Source: Ashinkailepas kermadecensis (lineage: Eukaryota; Arthropoda; Thecostraca; Neolepadidae). From it: 64,000 nt of DNA. Each line of letters opens with the position of its first letter. Position 1 is the stretch's first letter. Positions 31,978 to 44,188 of the stretch are shown in pieces. The notes beneath the pieces are model-generated. The model saw nothing but the letters and a program-made list of their open reading frames with translations, ran no database searches and was not told where the DNA came from. The stretch lies in assembly GCA_034440615.1 (NCBI GenBank), contig JAOTOM010005147.1, positions 533,501 through 597,500 on the forward strand, read 5' to 3'. Both the position numbers and the translations under genes were made by a program.

Positions 31978-32340
31978 GCTGAAGCTGCACCATCCATCGT
32001 CCGCCGGCACCCGCCGACCGACACTTGCCCACGTTTATCAATTGTTTTCACAGCCAACCATCGGGCGACCGGGCGGCGCGCGACAAATATGCGCCTCGTC
32101 CTGCCATCCGTCTTGGTGCGTCATTTCTGCCGCGCGGCTCTGGCGCATCGCGGCGAATCTGGCGCACCGCGCCGGTAATTGGAGCGGCGGCGGAAGCCAG
32201 ATTGATCGGCAATCACCAATTAGTCCCCGCGTGTGAGAGACGATTCGACAAGCAGCGCTACGGCTCGACCGCGACTGCTGGTGGGCAGGCGACAGCTCGA
32301 CAGAGACATCGGGCAGGAGAGCTGCAGGGTGCTGACTGAC
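31978..32340. other. GC-rich island with homeodomain-like sites
   Basis: CpG-dense. It contains ggtaattgg at about 32174 and caccaattag at 32214-32223, typical homeodomain cores, and tttatcaattg near 32034. Several overlapping plus frames have no domain. Candidate regulatory DNA. Confidence 0.35.
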
Positions 32341-33840
32341 GACGCTTCAGACCGCCAGACGGGATGGGACCGCCGGGTCTGGTGTACACTGAGTGGACCC
32401 GCTGTAGAGATTCGCCCGACTTAAGCACCGGGTATGGAACCCTTCCCGGCCATGGTACGGTCGTCTACGGTCGTCCATGGGGCGTGGGCGGCTGGTGGTG
32501 GGTATGGGGCCAAGAGACCAGAGCTAGTAGTTTCCTGAACTATCAACTTCTCGCCGCCTGTCCTGTCCATGAAGTGACAGGATCTGCGGACTTTGCAAGC
32601 GCAAGTACGATGAGTTTTGTCATAGTGTGTAGGCTATGGTAGGTCTTTGATATCGGAACGTGTGAGACCAGAACACCGATTGTGGATCGCCGCGAGCAAA
32701 CCAGGAGAGCGAGCGTGGGGACCAACGAGCAAACCAGAGCACAGGCGCAGTTAGGGGGGGGGCAGGGCCCCCCTTAGCAATACAAAATACACGAAATGAA
32801 ACATGAGAGTTTGATATTTTCACCACGCAAAACCCTAAATATTCGGCTCGCTTAAGTAGTCTCTGTTTCATTATATTATTTTCATTTCGTCGGGCCACCA
32901 CCTTAGGAAAGTCGTGGCTGCGCTACTGAACTAAGGCATCCAGAGTGGAGACCCGGGAGCAAACTAAGGCCTCGAGCGTGGAGATTTGTGAGCAAACCAA
33001 GGCACCAGGGCTGTTGTTTTAAATACTTTTGAAGGAGCAAGTGCCCCTAAATGTTGGCTTCGCCCCGAAATAATTTACAATTTTAACATTGGATCTTATG
33101 AAGTGTGCCACTCAATCCATTTAGCCCCGCCCATTGCCTTCACTCGCCTGACAGGTTGCAGTCTTGAGAGCAAACCGATCCCAGGAATTCTTAAGACTAT
33201 CTTAAGATTGTTCTCAACTAGTGTCGAATCCAGGAGGAAACTAGGGGTATGCTCTCAATAGGTGTGGTGCTCCTCCAGTATGCTCGAGTGCACCCTCCCC
33301 CACACTCATCAAGCTTTTTAGCCGATAGCGCCCCTCAGAGTAGAACAAGCGTCTCTCTTCGGAGAAATGGCGCCTCTCCATACCAAATGCCCGCCCCGAG
33401 CACAATTCATAGATCCGCCCCTGTTCCCAGCGTATCAACAGCCACTATTGACTGTATCTGGTGTCTCGGTACCTGGTCCCGCGATGTTTGATGGTTCGGT
33501 AGGTATCTGATATCTAGGTATCTGGGTTTCCCCAGTGTTTTTGCGTTCGGTGTTAACATCTCATGTGATGGAGGACCAAACGCACAAAGATTTATCAGTG
33601 AATTTGCAAATTGCCATCGGGGTGGGGGGGGGGGCACTTCCGTCGATGGTATCGCCTATGCCCGATACATGTCCTATCTGTTGGAATGGCTGGGATCCCT
33701 CTATCTCCGGTCGAACCCCTGCAATAATTACCGATTTTAACAAAAGACTCCATCGGCCAACACCCACAGTGTGCTAGCTGTAGCCATCAGCTCTAGCAAT
33801 ATTCAGTCCTGCCAATTACTTTCCTCGGGCTCCAGCCCTG
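32341..33840. other. Unique DNA with transposon-end scraps
   Basis: 32740-32928 has a G-run/C-run (gggggggggcagggcccccc) followed by the same dispersed-transposon segment as 22825-22943, ending tggctgcgctactg. 33225-33430 ends with agatccgcccctg, like 49260-49275, and contains gcgcccctcagag and gcgcctctcc; it looks like a fragment of a second transposon family. No gene recognised. Confidence 0.4.
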
Positions 33841-34140
33841 CCACGATCTCCGACAGAGCTACAACACCGGCCAGACAGGTTGGCAGCGCACGTCACCGTG
33901 ACGTCATCGGTATGTTCTACGGCACGGCGGCGGCCGGCACGCAACCAGCGAGTTAACATGGTTTTTCCATTAGTCGGTGTGCGAGCGCCAAAGCGGCCGG
34001 TGGCGCGCAGTGGCGCGGCGCGGCGAGCAGTGGCGCGCCGCGATACGTCGACCACAACACGACAACATCTCATTAGTTATCGCGTCGACGGCTCGGCCGC
34101 CGGCCTGGTGACGCTGGTTCTCGCCACCCAGCCGACCTGG
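33841..34140. other. GC-rich island
   Basis: CpG-dense with ccattagtcgg at about 33968. A 152-codon plus frame (33880-34338) runs out of the island into AT-rich DNA and shows no domain. Confidence 0.3.
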
Positions 34141-36119
34141 CGAGTACACCGGGCACGAGACACCTTTGTTTGCACACTGTACAAAACATTTTTGTCCGGG
34201 CACGAACGACACTTGTTTTGGCGACTATTTTTTGCATGCCCCAAATACGAGTCTGCTATCGCTTTCAATTTTATTAAGCGATTTCCAACGGGTAGCACTA
34301 ATCATAGAAGAGACCATCTCATTAAGAACACACTTTGAATGCACCCTCAAATGTGCCTTGCATGAACACATTTGAAAAGATAATTTAAATACACACATAC
34401 CGACGGGAAGCGGGAAAACAAACAAACAAACAGATACAAATAGTCTAAACATTTGCACCCTTTAATCTGCGAATGTGTCTTTGAATATTTTATTTTTGCA
34501 TGAATGGGAAAAGGGGAGGGGGTTACAGCCTAGTGCACCCAAACATGTCATAAGGGAGCCTAAAGTGACATTATTGGGAAATTAAAAAAACATCAATTTC
34601 CGGATAACATATATAGGACAAAATGCAAGCTTTTCAATGCTGGGGAGGACGGCGTCAAGCGCGCTAGACATAAAGGCACCGTTTCAAGTGTAGGGTCGAA
34701 TTTGGGCTAAACACGTAGGATTATAGAGGAAGTCGATGTCTTTCGAACAGCATGCTTATTTTTGGCCAACTCGGCTTAAAGCTGCTAGCGAACTGGCATT
34801 TTACCCACCGAAGCTATCGGAGCGGGCGGACGGATTTTTTCACCGAGCTACACCAGTTCACTTCCTCAGCACTGGCATCTTTATAGCAATGTCGTTAGTT
34901 CCAGCCAATCAGCATGCGAGTTTTCGACAACGAAAACTATAACAGCAATCTGTGAATGCACAGCAGTAGTCCTTTCCGTTGCATTGTTAAATCGCTTTGT
35001 TTTCTGGTATCTGTATCAGGTGGACAAAAAACAAACGCAATAAATACGTGAAATATTGTTCTTGGAAGACCCAAATTTACTTTCAAATGTAGTCATGCAT
35101 TCTCCACAGTATCAAATAAATCTTTGAAATTGCTTTTAGAAAATGATGAGGTTAAAGACAATCCTATTAGTTGTCTTGGGAGTCTAGATCCACAAATATT
35201 GTCAAATGTAAACGTGTTAACAAATGGACCACCAGAAAAGCAGCCAGGATTTTTTGAAGGGAGTCAATCTAAAAAAAAAATTGAGATCACTGACAGCGCT
35301 CGAATGGACCGACCATATTTTTTGTTTATTTCTGTAGTGTTGTGAATCTGTAGCATTTCTTGTTTGAGCTAGCGTATCTTTTTTTTATAAATAAACGGGG
35401 TAGGGTTTGGGCCCGCACCTCCCCTTCCTGGGCTGCGCCTCTGTGGATCACCAATCCAATGTTTTTTTATTTCAGATTACGAGCTTGCAATATTGCTTGA
35501 CACCGTTTCCAAGTTTCTTTTATTTCCAACTGCCAATTCCCAAAATTATTTCTTTTGTTCATTTCGACTTCTGCATTCAATGATTTCCGTTTTCATCCAT
35601 ACCTTCTGTGCGCATAAAATGTGCAATTTCAGTACTTTATATTGCATTATATTAACCAAATTAGAGCATTGGTTGCGAGGTGCATCCCCCCTCCCCCCCC
35701 CCCCCCCCCTGTGCTTTTGTCTGTAGCTCCAGAACGCTTTGGGGCGACCTTCCTACATTGTTGTCCATTTTTCATAACACTCTTGTCTACATACGGTGTC
35801 AATTTTTGTATTGTTCATTTTAGTTAGGAGCGGCTCTAACAGTGAGTTTTGTGTAAGCATCCTCGGAAACATTTCCTCAGTTACATTGACATGTCTGACT
35901 TCTGCCATCTGTACCTTCGAAACTATTTGGCCTTTCTTAACCAATCTCACAGCCAGTGTTAGAAGGCCATTGGCTACATGATCTAAGAGTCTAAGGTCTA
36001 AAAACTCATATGCTTACTAGAGGTGCGTCCAGGGTATGTGGGGAAATGGGTAGAAGTTTCCACTGCCAAAGTTCGTGTGAGTTTTATAATTGGGAAGGCA
36101 TAGTGCTACATCAGTAGTT
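34141..36119. other. AT-rich unique DNA, no gene recognised
   Basis: Contains a poly-C run at about 35690-35710 and the transposon-like end ctgggctgcgcctctgtg near 35430. A 73-codon plus frame (35124-35345) has normal-looking composition but no recognised domain. Confidence 0.4.
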
Positions 36120-37545
36120 ATGGGAGATTTTGGAAAGTTTCGGAGCTTCGAAGCCATATTTTACTTAAGAGGGGCTTCTGGCAGCTTTTTGATAAAGATG
36201 TTTGACAAATGCTCTCAGTTATGTTAGCTTGCCTTGCGTCACCTGATTCCTGGAGAAAATAAAAAATATTGGCGTGCAAATTGTTAGAAACTATTGTAAG
36301 GCTGTTTATTGCATGAAGTGATTTAAAGTTTGAACATATGTACTCATTAGGGACGGATGCAGATTCGGTGAGATTGAAAGCAGTGCTGGATCTTATTTTG
36401 CAGGTACATATCGTCATTGAAATTTGGTTGTTTATCCTTACATGAGCATAAGGCAGACATTGGGGAGATATTTGGCAGGACGTTTGAATACAAAAATATA
36501 TTGATCATAGGCGCTCAATGCAGATTGTTTGGGATGTATCATTTCAGCAAAGCATGTCCATCCACGATATGCATATCAGTGAAGTCGGGAATAATCATTA
36601 TAAGGCATTCATCTATTTCTTATTGCTTGAAATTAATTTGCTCTTCGAGAGCGATTCCAGGAAGTGATGGCGGATATTGTCCAAACTTTCCATCCAAGTG
36701 GATATATTGCGGAAATTATCTGGTGCACCAGAATTAGAGTGAACATTCTTGCATGTTTAAAAATGATTTAATGTATATCCTATCAATGACGGCACCAGAG
36801 GAAGGTTTTGGAAGGAAGGCTATTCTTCCCGTGTTTATTCTGAGATCTCTGCTAGCTTAGTCCTTATTTATATCCAACTGTGAGAATAACCTCCATCCTC
36901 ATGCCTTCATGTTTCTGACTCCTCTTGTGGTGAACATTTTGATGAAGCAGTGTTCCCGAAAGGTTCCAAATCAGCCGTGGACGCATCAATCATAGATCAT
37001 GTAATGATATGAATATTTGGCGATCACATCGAATACATCGAAAAACCTACTTTTTCCATTTGCAAATTTCGCCATCCTGTTAGAAGGATTTGTTTAACGT
37101 CAGTTGCCTATGAGTTCATTAGTTTTACTCTTGACAGCACAAAGTTCAACCTGGATGTATTCTAAAGAAAGCACACATCCTAAAATACGTCCCCATCTGT
37201 ATGTAGCTTGGTCTTACCTATGATTATTTTCAATAAACAATGCGTTTCCAATTCGGCTGAAAGGTAGCTTTGTAGGCTTTCGTGCAAGAAGCAGTGGAGT
37301 ATTGAAATTCCGGATTTCGAGCAATTTTGGCTCCTGTGACCGCCTCCGTAAACATTTTAAGCATTTTCGGTTACAGAAATGCCGATACTGTAACAGAAAA
37401 TCGTTCCAGACATCTCAAGATCATAAAACGTCTCTCTCAAGAAGGTCATTGCCGTTTTTCACCAGAAAATAAACTGGTTGCATTTCCACATTTCAGGGTG
37501 ACGGCACACATTTCCTTCTCCTCAGTACTTCACGGCTAACCGGAG
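36120..37545 (-). pseudogene. Decayed coding-like stretch on the minus strand, unassigned
   Basis: Reading the minus strand from about 37540, phrases with normal protein composition appear in shifting frames. Near 36710-36600 is DGKFGQYPPSLPGIALEEQ and then EIDECLIMIIPDFTDMHIVD; lower, near 36480-36420, is MSALCSCKDKQPNFNDDMY. Stops and shifts separate them, as expected of a dead transposon or retrogene. I cannot name the family, and no terminal repeats were found. Confidence 0.25.
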
Positions 37546-39400
37546 GCCTCCCGTAAAATGGGTTCCATTAACCATTTGTAAATCCTAATTACATTTGATG
37601 TGATGGTATTCTGGCATTCCCACGAGCATATGGTATGGTAAAGAAAGCGAAATCTTCGCCATTGCCATCAGAATCGGAAGCTACCTCACCAGTTGGCATG
37701 TGCTGCCGCTTTTCCGTGTTAGGGTAACAGGGTCATAGGGTAGCAGGTTGGCGGGGTTTCCGTGTTAGGGTTATTTTTGTTTTGGAAGAGCACATGGCCT
37801 GGAACCTCCACTCACCACCACCACTTTACCCCGGGGACGGCCATTAAATTCCACTGGAAGTCAAGGCCATGTCTTCAAAGTCACTCTTACTGAGTAAACG
37901 ACAGCAAACAAAGATTATCCGATAATTTTCACAGCGGGACGAGTCGCTCCGCGCGCTAAGCATTAACGCCCATAGGCGTAGTAACGGGGGGAGGGGCAGG
38001 GGGGGGGCATGGCCCTCCCACTTTTCAAAGTGTGGTGGGGGGGGGGGGCAACAATGGTAGCTGGCCCTCCCACTTTTGAGACATTTAAATTGAATAAAAG
38101 GCAGCATGCACACATTTGAATATGTGAAAAAGTTTCTACAATCCATAACTAAATAAAAGTTGCACATATCACATGGTAGCACTTCATTTTTTAAGTCATA
38201 CACACTTGGACATGACCTACACACCAACGCAACTAATTCAGGAGTTGATGTAATGCAACAGATGTACGGATATTCACACCTTATATTATGTTATGAAAAG
38301 GCTAGTATCAAAATACATTCATATTAGAGTTTCACTGTGTTTTTTTCCTGTTAACATATTTAACATCGATTTAATTAATATTGCGTACAGTAGAAAACTA
38401 TATAGGCTGAATGCAGTAACGTAATACAATCAAGGTAAGACGTACAATTTGCAAGTGCAAATTCCTTGCCTTGATATTACATAGCCATGTATTATATATG
38501 CCTTACTCCTAGCTGCCATATACTTCAACATTTACATGTATTTTGATCATTGAAGCATGAAATTACTGCTACGATACATACATTGCGTGACTGTAGTCTG
38601 AAATAGAACGCAAAAATTTGCACATTTCAATGGATTTTCACAGTTTGGCACAGCACACAAATATCCAACCTTTTCAGTGAGCGGCCTGGGTATTATCGGT
38701 GCTGGTATCCAACATAGCAAAATATTGATTTCCATCATTTATTATGGAAGCATAGATACAATAATGAGGTTCACAACCTATTATATCAACTTCAAGTGCG
38801 AGAACGCCTGTCAGAATCTCAGAATCCCCGAGAGGATTAGGCGCTCGTGGTGCGACCTGACAAGGTCACGCGAGGAGTGATATGAAGAGTGATGATGTGA
38901 CGAGTAACGAGCGATGCTTGTCATGTGACCTGAGAAGGCACATGACGAGCATGGCAACTGACCCGAGTGGATCTTCAGCTGGGTAACTGCGTAGTGGCAT
39001 TGACAGCACGTTAAACATTTAATTCAAATGATGCCGTTGAACAGAAATGGTTCGGTAAGATGGCGGTGCCATGGTAATATGTAATAATCTCTGCTTAGCA
39101 ATGACATTCATCCCAGAATCTATTCAATTAAGACATTTTGATTAAAAGTACAAAACACCGCATTTCAACGGAGACTACTACCAAGGCATCACTGGATGTA
39201 CACATCGTTCAGTGATGTGTACGTCCAGGCTGATATTTAAGAACCCTGAAGATAATGAGATGAATTTAGGCCAATTGCAGGGTGTATATTTCTGAACACT
39301 ACTTCTTGTGCAAGCAGTTAAATGGGCATAGGAAAGTTGATTTTGTGTGATGTACTCCATAGACGTTATGATTAAGTTATACAATCATTGGGTCATGCAC
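37546..39400. other. Unique DNA with a transposon-like G-rich scrap at 37971-38090
   Basis: 37971 starts cataggcgtagtaacggggg; ggccctcccacttttcaaag follows about 40 bp on and ggccctcccactttt recurs at about 38068. The ends of the element at 41707-41886 carry the same words, so this is another piece of that family. 38815-38960 has irregular repeats of gtgacgag/catgacgag. No gene recognised. Confidence 0.4.
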
Positions 39401-39429
39401 ATTGGAGTACCGAAGGGAGGGGGCATTGT

Positions 39430-41170
39430 AGCAGTCGCCCTCCACATGAGAGGTTGTGGGCCACAAATAATCGCGCCTGGGTTCGGAAAAATAGCGCCAG
39501 GCTCACTAAAAATCATGCTGGTGTCCCCAACAATCGCACCGGGGCCCGTACAAATAATTTGGAGCCGCCAAAAAGTCGCGAAAGGATCCCTGAAAATAAG
39601 GCTGGGGCCTCCCAAAATCCCACCAAGGCCCCTGAAAATCACATTGAATGCCTAAAAAATCGTCCCGGGACCCTACAAATGACGCTGATGGCTACAAATG
39701 TGGGATCAGCTCCCTAAAAATCCCGTTGGGCCTCCAAAAAGTCGCGCCGGGACCCCGATAAATCGCGCTAGGGCCCCATGAAATCACGCTAAGGCCTTAA
39801 AAGGTCGGAACGTGCCCCTGTAAATCACGCTGGGGGCCAAAAAGTTTTTCGGGACCACTCGAAAATGACGCTAAGCCCGAAAAAGAATGGCCGGGCCCTC
39901 AAAATCACGCTGGATCCAAAAAGGTCTGGCCGGGGCCCCTGCTAATCGCGCTGGGGCCACAACAATTTTGACCGGGCCCCTGAAAACCGCGCTGTGAGCA
40001 GAAAATATCGTGCCGTGGTCCTTGAAAATCACGATGGGGGCCGCAGAAAGACTGTCTGGGCTGCCGAAAATCACGCTGGGTGCTCAAAAGTTCGCGCCGG
40101 GGCCCAGAAAATCACACTAGGGCCGAAAAAAGTCGTGCCGTGGTTCTTGAAAATCACAACGAGGACTCAAAACGTTGGGCCGGGGCCACTGACAATCACG
40201 CTGAGCCTGAAGGTACCAAAACGTCGCACCCGGGCCCCTGAAAATCACGCTGGGGTCTTGACAGGTCGCACCGGGGTCCCAAAAGTCTCATCGGGAACAC
40301 CAAATAAATGAAGCCGGGGCACCGACAAAACAGTCTGGACATGGAACACCACTTTGGGCTCCTAACGGTCGATCCAAAAGGAACCAGAACGTATTGGGCC
40401 CCCAAAGACGTGTCGAGACCACTAAAATTCGCGATAGGCATCCCAACAAATGAAGACATGGTCCAAAAATCGCACTTTGACCCAAAAACTTCGCGCCGCT
40501 GCCCTTGAAAATCACATTAGGGGCCCAAAAAGTCCCACCGGAGCCCCATAAGTCGCAGCTGGCTTCCCAAAAATAAATTCCTACCCGGAATGTTACTCTA
40601 CGACCACAAAATTGCGTCAGACCCTAAAACGCGTCTGGCCCCGGAAAAGAAGCGCCTTGGAACACCGAAAAAAATGCACCGGGTGACCGAAGAATCGTAC
40701 CGGGGCCCAAAAATATCGCGCAAGAGGCTTACAAAAAATACAAGTCGACCGCCAAAAATCACAAAAGGACTCCATCGAGTCGACCCGAGCACGGGAAAAT
40801 TCAGAACAGGCCCCGAAAGAAAGTTCTCCAAACTCTTAAGGGTGCCATCTACTCTACTCTTAAGGGTGCCATCGGCTGAAAAAAAACTCGTTGAGCAGCC
40901 GCAGTGGCATACCAATGGCAAATGCCCCCCACATCCTGAAGAGGTGGACTTCCAAGAACCCAAGAATCGCGTCGGGGTCACCAAAAAAAATGGTTCTGGG
41001 CCCCATAAATTTGCGTCGGGGCCCCCAGAATTAGGGGTTATAAATAAATGCAACGGGCACCAAAAAGCTTGCACCGTACCCGAAAATTTACGTCGGGGAA
41101 CACCAAATTCGCACTAGGGCCCAGATAAGTACACACAAAAAGCGACAGGGCCTTAAAAACCATACACATT
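39430..41170. repeat. Ancient degenerate minisatellite, about 20/40-bp period, 1.7 kb
   Basis: Two phrases alternate throughout: gggcccctgaaaatcacgct and gggccaaaaagtcgcgccg, each about 20 bp, with heavy substitution and small indels. Clean examples are near 39730-39780, 39895-39970 and 40205-40265. Open frames of 105-175 codons occur on both strands but follow the repeat. It is far more diverged than any other array here. Confidence 0.75.
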
Positions 41171-41706
41171 TGTTAAAACAAAACACACGAACACCATACA
41201 ATTATGTTAGCCTGCCAATCTTCGTCTGCCACACACCGGATCAAAGAATTTTCAACCAGCGACCACCCGTCTTTTCTGTTTCTCATCCTTTCCAACATCA
41301 ATCATGAGACTTCTTTTGCCATAGGACAGCAAGTAAGCTACGTTCTTGCTTATTCTTTCTCCTCACCAACATCGGTGACATTTACAACGGAGGACATCCT
41401 AGAGACGTATAGTACTATATCATGGAAACTAGAGCACACCACATACTCATTATTGAGGTTGTAATAAGCTTGCACTCCCCCCCCCCCTCCTACACACATA
41501 GCGGAATTTGAAGAAATTGTGTTTGAACAGCAATAGGTATTAATGGTTTCACTTGCACCAGGAAGATAAACCTATTATTACAAAAGAATCCATCAGTCCA
41601 TCAGTCTTCCATCCATCAGTCGTTCGAAGTTCAGAGTGAAGTGTGAATTTCAAAGTACTTATACTGCGATGATAGTTCTTTTTCAGTACCACATGTTGCT
41701 GTTAGC
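41171..41706. other. AT-rich unique DNA
   Basis: No gene recognised. There is a poly-C run near 41478-41490 and a ccatcagtc-type short repeat near 41590-41620. Confidence 0.45.
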
Positions 41707-41886
41707 CATAGGCGCGTCCAGGAGGCCTGCCCCATCCCCCTTGGCGGTGCATGTTGTGTGTTCACTATCAAAATTATTGGGTTCTCTATCCAAAAGTGCT
41801 CAGCCATGGTACTTTGCGAAATCCCTGGGTGCACCCATACTGTTGACCCTGGCCCTCCCACTTTTTCAGACGTTCCTACGCCTATG
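41707..41886. mobile_element. Short inverted-repeat element (180 bp), MITE-like
   Basis: It begins cataggcgcgtccagg and ends gttcctacgcctatg, so the outer cataggcg is inverted and the next bases are similar. ggccctcccactttttcag near the right end matches 38011-38030, showing a dispersed family. No clear target-site duplication. Confidence 0.45.
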
Positions 41887-42849
41887 TTAACGCCTCCGGC
41901 TGGGATGGCTAGTTGGCAACCGGTCAGGCAAGGTCAAGGGCGCAGGCACCAGGCGACCGTACAAACTATGTGGCCAAGTTAACCTCTCGATCTAAATTGT
42001 GCGATATAATTGGAATTTCCCGCTCGAGAGGTAGGTTAATGGTCAATGCAATAAACTTGCGCTTAGCATTTATAACACTCTGATTCTATAAAGCCTTCCC
42101 AGCAACAATTCAAACTATAAAAAATTGTTAAGTTACGCTGAAGTTTTGATGAAAAAGACGGAGCGGTCAAATTTTCATAGCGACCATGTGACCATCCGCA
42201 TAGGATTCGGATACAATGCACCAGCTTATGACGGGATTGTCAGCATTCCTCACACCAACGCTTCGTCGGTTCGCATGAGGAGAGTAATTTACAGCACACG
42301 TTGTGCTGGCAGCACCTGCCAGCCGGTCCGACATCTTCCGCGAATGAGAGCAGCTTAGCTTAGTTAGGACAGGCCAGGTTAGTTCTATTTTGGTTTGAGC
42401 TTGCCATTCTAGCAAAGCAGGGACACTGAATTCTGAACAGGCTATTTCTGCTTTGGAGGTAAGCAAGTTGGCAACGAGTTCATTTCCACTTAGAAGTTAG
42501 GCAAGTTGGCAACAAGACTATTTCCAAGGTAAGGACAACCATTTCGGGTTTACGAAAGCGAACGTTATAGATGGATTATAAACGATATTTATGATATGCA
42601 TTCATGCTACGCTTATTTTATTCCTACCTTCAATTGACTTGTTGAAAATAGACTGAAAAGCTAGGGTACGAATGGGTAAACTGTGCTGACACTGCTCATA
42701 TTTTAAAGCCTCCATTGGTACATCATTAGGGATGCATACCACCTCTACTAACGCTTGATTTCGGTCATAGGTACGCGACGTTAGGATACAGTTCAATGCA
42801 TTCATGTGGCCACCCTGCTGTGTTCAAGGTGTTCGAACCTGCTTCTGGG
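41887..42849. other. Unique DNA with a 38-bp duplication
   Basis: gcaagttggcaac recurs at 42463 and 42501 within a two-copy, 38-bp tandem repeat. No gene recognised; the minus frame at 42167-42466 has no domain. Confidence 0.45.
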
Positions 42850-43460
42850 GGCACCCTGCCGAACACATCTCGTGACACTGTCAGCATCGGTTAAAAACTG
42901 ATGGCCATGCACGCCAATCTGGCTAATTCGGCAGCGAATATGCATAGCATCGATAACAGGCACTGACGCGGCCGAGTCCGTAGACATCGGCTCATCAGAT
43001 TAATGTATGCATTAGCAGATGAGCGGCATTTGCATGTGCGGAAGGTGGGCTGACTTCCAGCCGCATGCCGCCCACCGGAGCGCCGGCTGTGGTGCGCCAT
43101 GTCTGCCATAGCGCCGACCATCACTTAAAACGATAACAAACACCCTCGCGCCGTGTTTACAAATCTCGTTGCCGCGTTATTGAGAGATGCGCCACAGACG
43201 ACATGAAACACACGGCATGGGGCGTAAATAAACAACACACCGCGCCAAATAAACGCTCCGACAAGCGCTACAAATCCGTTCTCCTTTCACAACATCGCGC
43301 CCATATTGGTCGCAGATGACCTGCGGTGTGGCGTGGATGGCAGGAATTGCCCGAGGACAGGGTCTGTCTCAATTGGCCAGCATGCAACATCCGCGCCAAT
43401 CCGGAAGATAGATGGATGTGCGTAGCCGATGAATTGTCTGAGTTGCGAGTTCTCGATAAT
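42850..43460. promoter_or_regulatory. CpG-rich island with octamer- and forkhead-like motifs, candidate enhancer
   Basis: The region lacks a long open frame but is dense in recognisable motif cores: atttgcat (POU octamer) at about 43027-43034, tgtttac at 43154-43160, gtaaataaac at 43224-43233 and caaataaac at 43247-43255 (forkhead-like). It is flanked by AT-rich unique DNA rather than by repeats. The call rests on motif density only. Confidence 0.3.
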
Positions 43461-43862
43461 CCCTAACCGTTAGTTAGCACGCTACCGCCGTTAGTGTCTA
43501 CTCCAGTCATTACGTTCCAGGTGAAAGCACTGGTGGAGAAAGTATTAGTATATAATGAATCACAGCTTCATGAGCATCATTCACATATGTAGCATAAACA
43601 TAAGTCGGAGTATTTATTCCACCTTAAAGCACGCACCTTTACTTCACAAAACCAATATTTTAAGCTGAAACAGCAACGCTCTGCTGGGGATTGTCCATTC
43701 ATGAAATAATATTTTGCTCACACGGGTAATTGGAATAAGTGGAAGCGGTGAAACCAGTTGCCATGTAGCATGAAGCAATCTTGTACCAAACTACCATCGG
43801 CATAGGGGAGCGGGGGCTTAATGTTACCATTTTTGCATTTGGCCGTTATCTTAAGGTGGGTT
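43461..43862. other. AT-rich spacer, nothing recognised
   Basis: Ordinary unique sequence before the foldback element. Confidence 0.5.
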
Positions 43863-43864
43863 TA

Positions 43865-44188
43865 TTACAGGAACATGCAACTTCGGGCAAAATATTAACC
43901 AATAGTTGTACAACTACTGTGACAACTACATCGTTCGTTGAAAGTAAGTATCTCCAGAAAGGAAAACCAGGCTATTTTACTGCAGTGTACTCCCGTCATG
44001 GCGTACCCCGTCATGGGGGGTGCACTGCAATACAAAATAGTCCGGTTTTCATTGCTCGATATATTTACTTTCGACGAGAGATGTAGTTGTCACAGTAGTT
44101 GTACAAAGTTGTACAACTACTGTGACAACTGCCATAGAACCAATGGCTATATTGGTTACTATTTTGCCGAAGTTGCATGGTCCTGTAA
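43865..44188. mobile_element. 324-bp foldback element with TA duplication
   Basis: The ends ttacaggaacatgcaacttcg and its near-reverse complement cgaagttgcatggtcctgtaa are flanked by TA (43863-43864 and 44189-44190). Almost the whole element is an imperfect palindrome: gttgtacaactactgtgaca on the left pairs with tgtcacagtagttgtac on the right, and gtactcccgtcatgg near the centre pairs with the ccatgacgggg-type words opposite. The right arm has an extra partial copy (gttgtacaaagttgtacaac). TA duplication suggests Tc1/mariner-type mobilisation. Confidence 0.8.
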
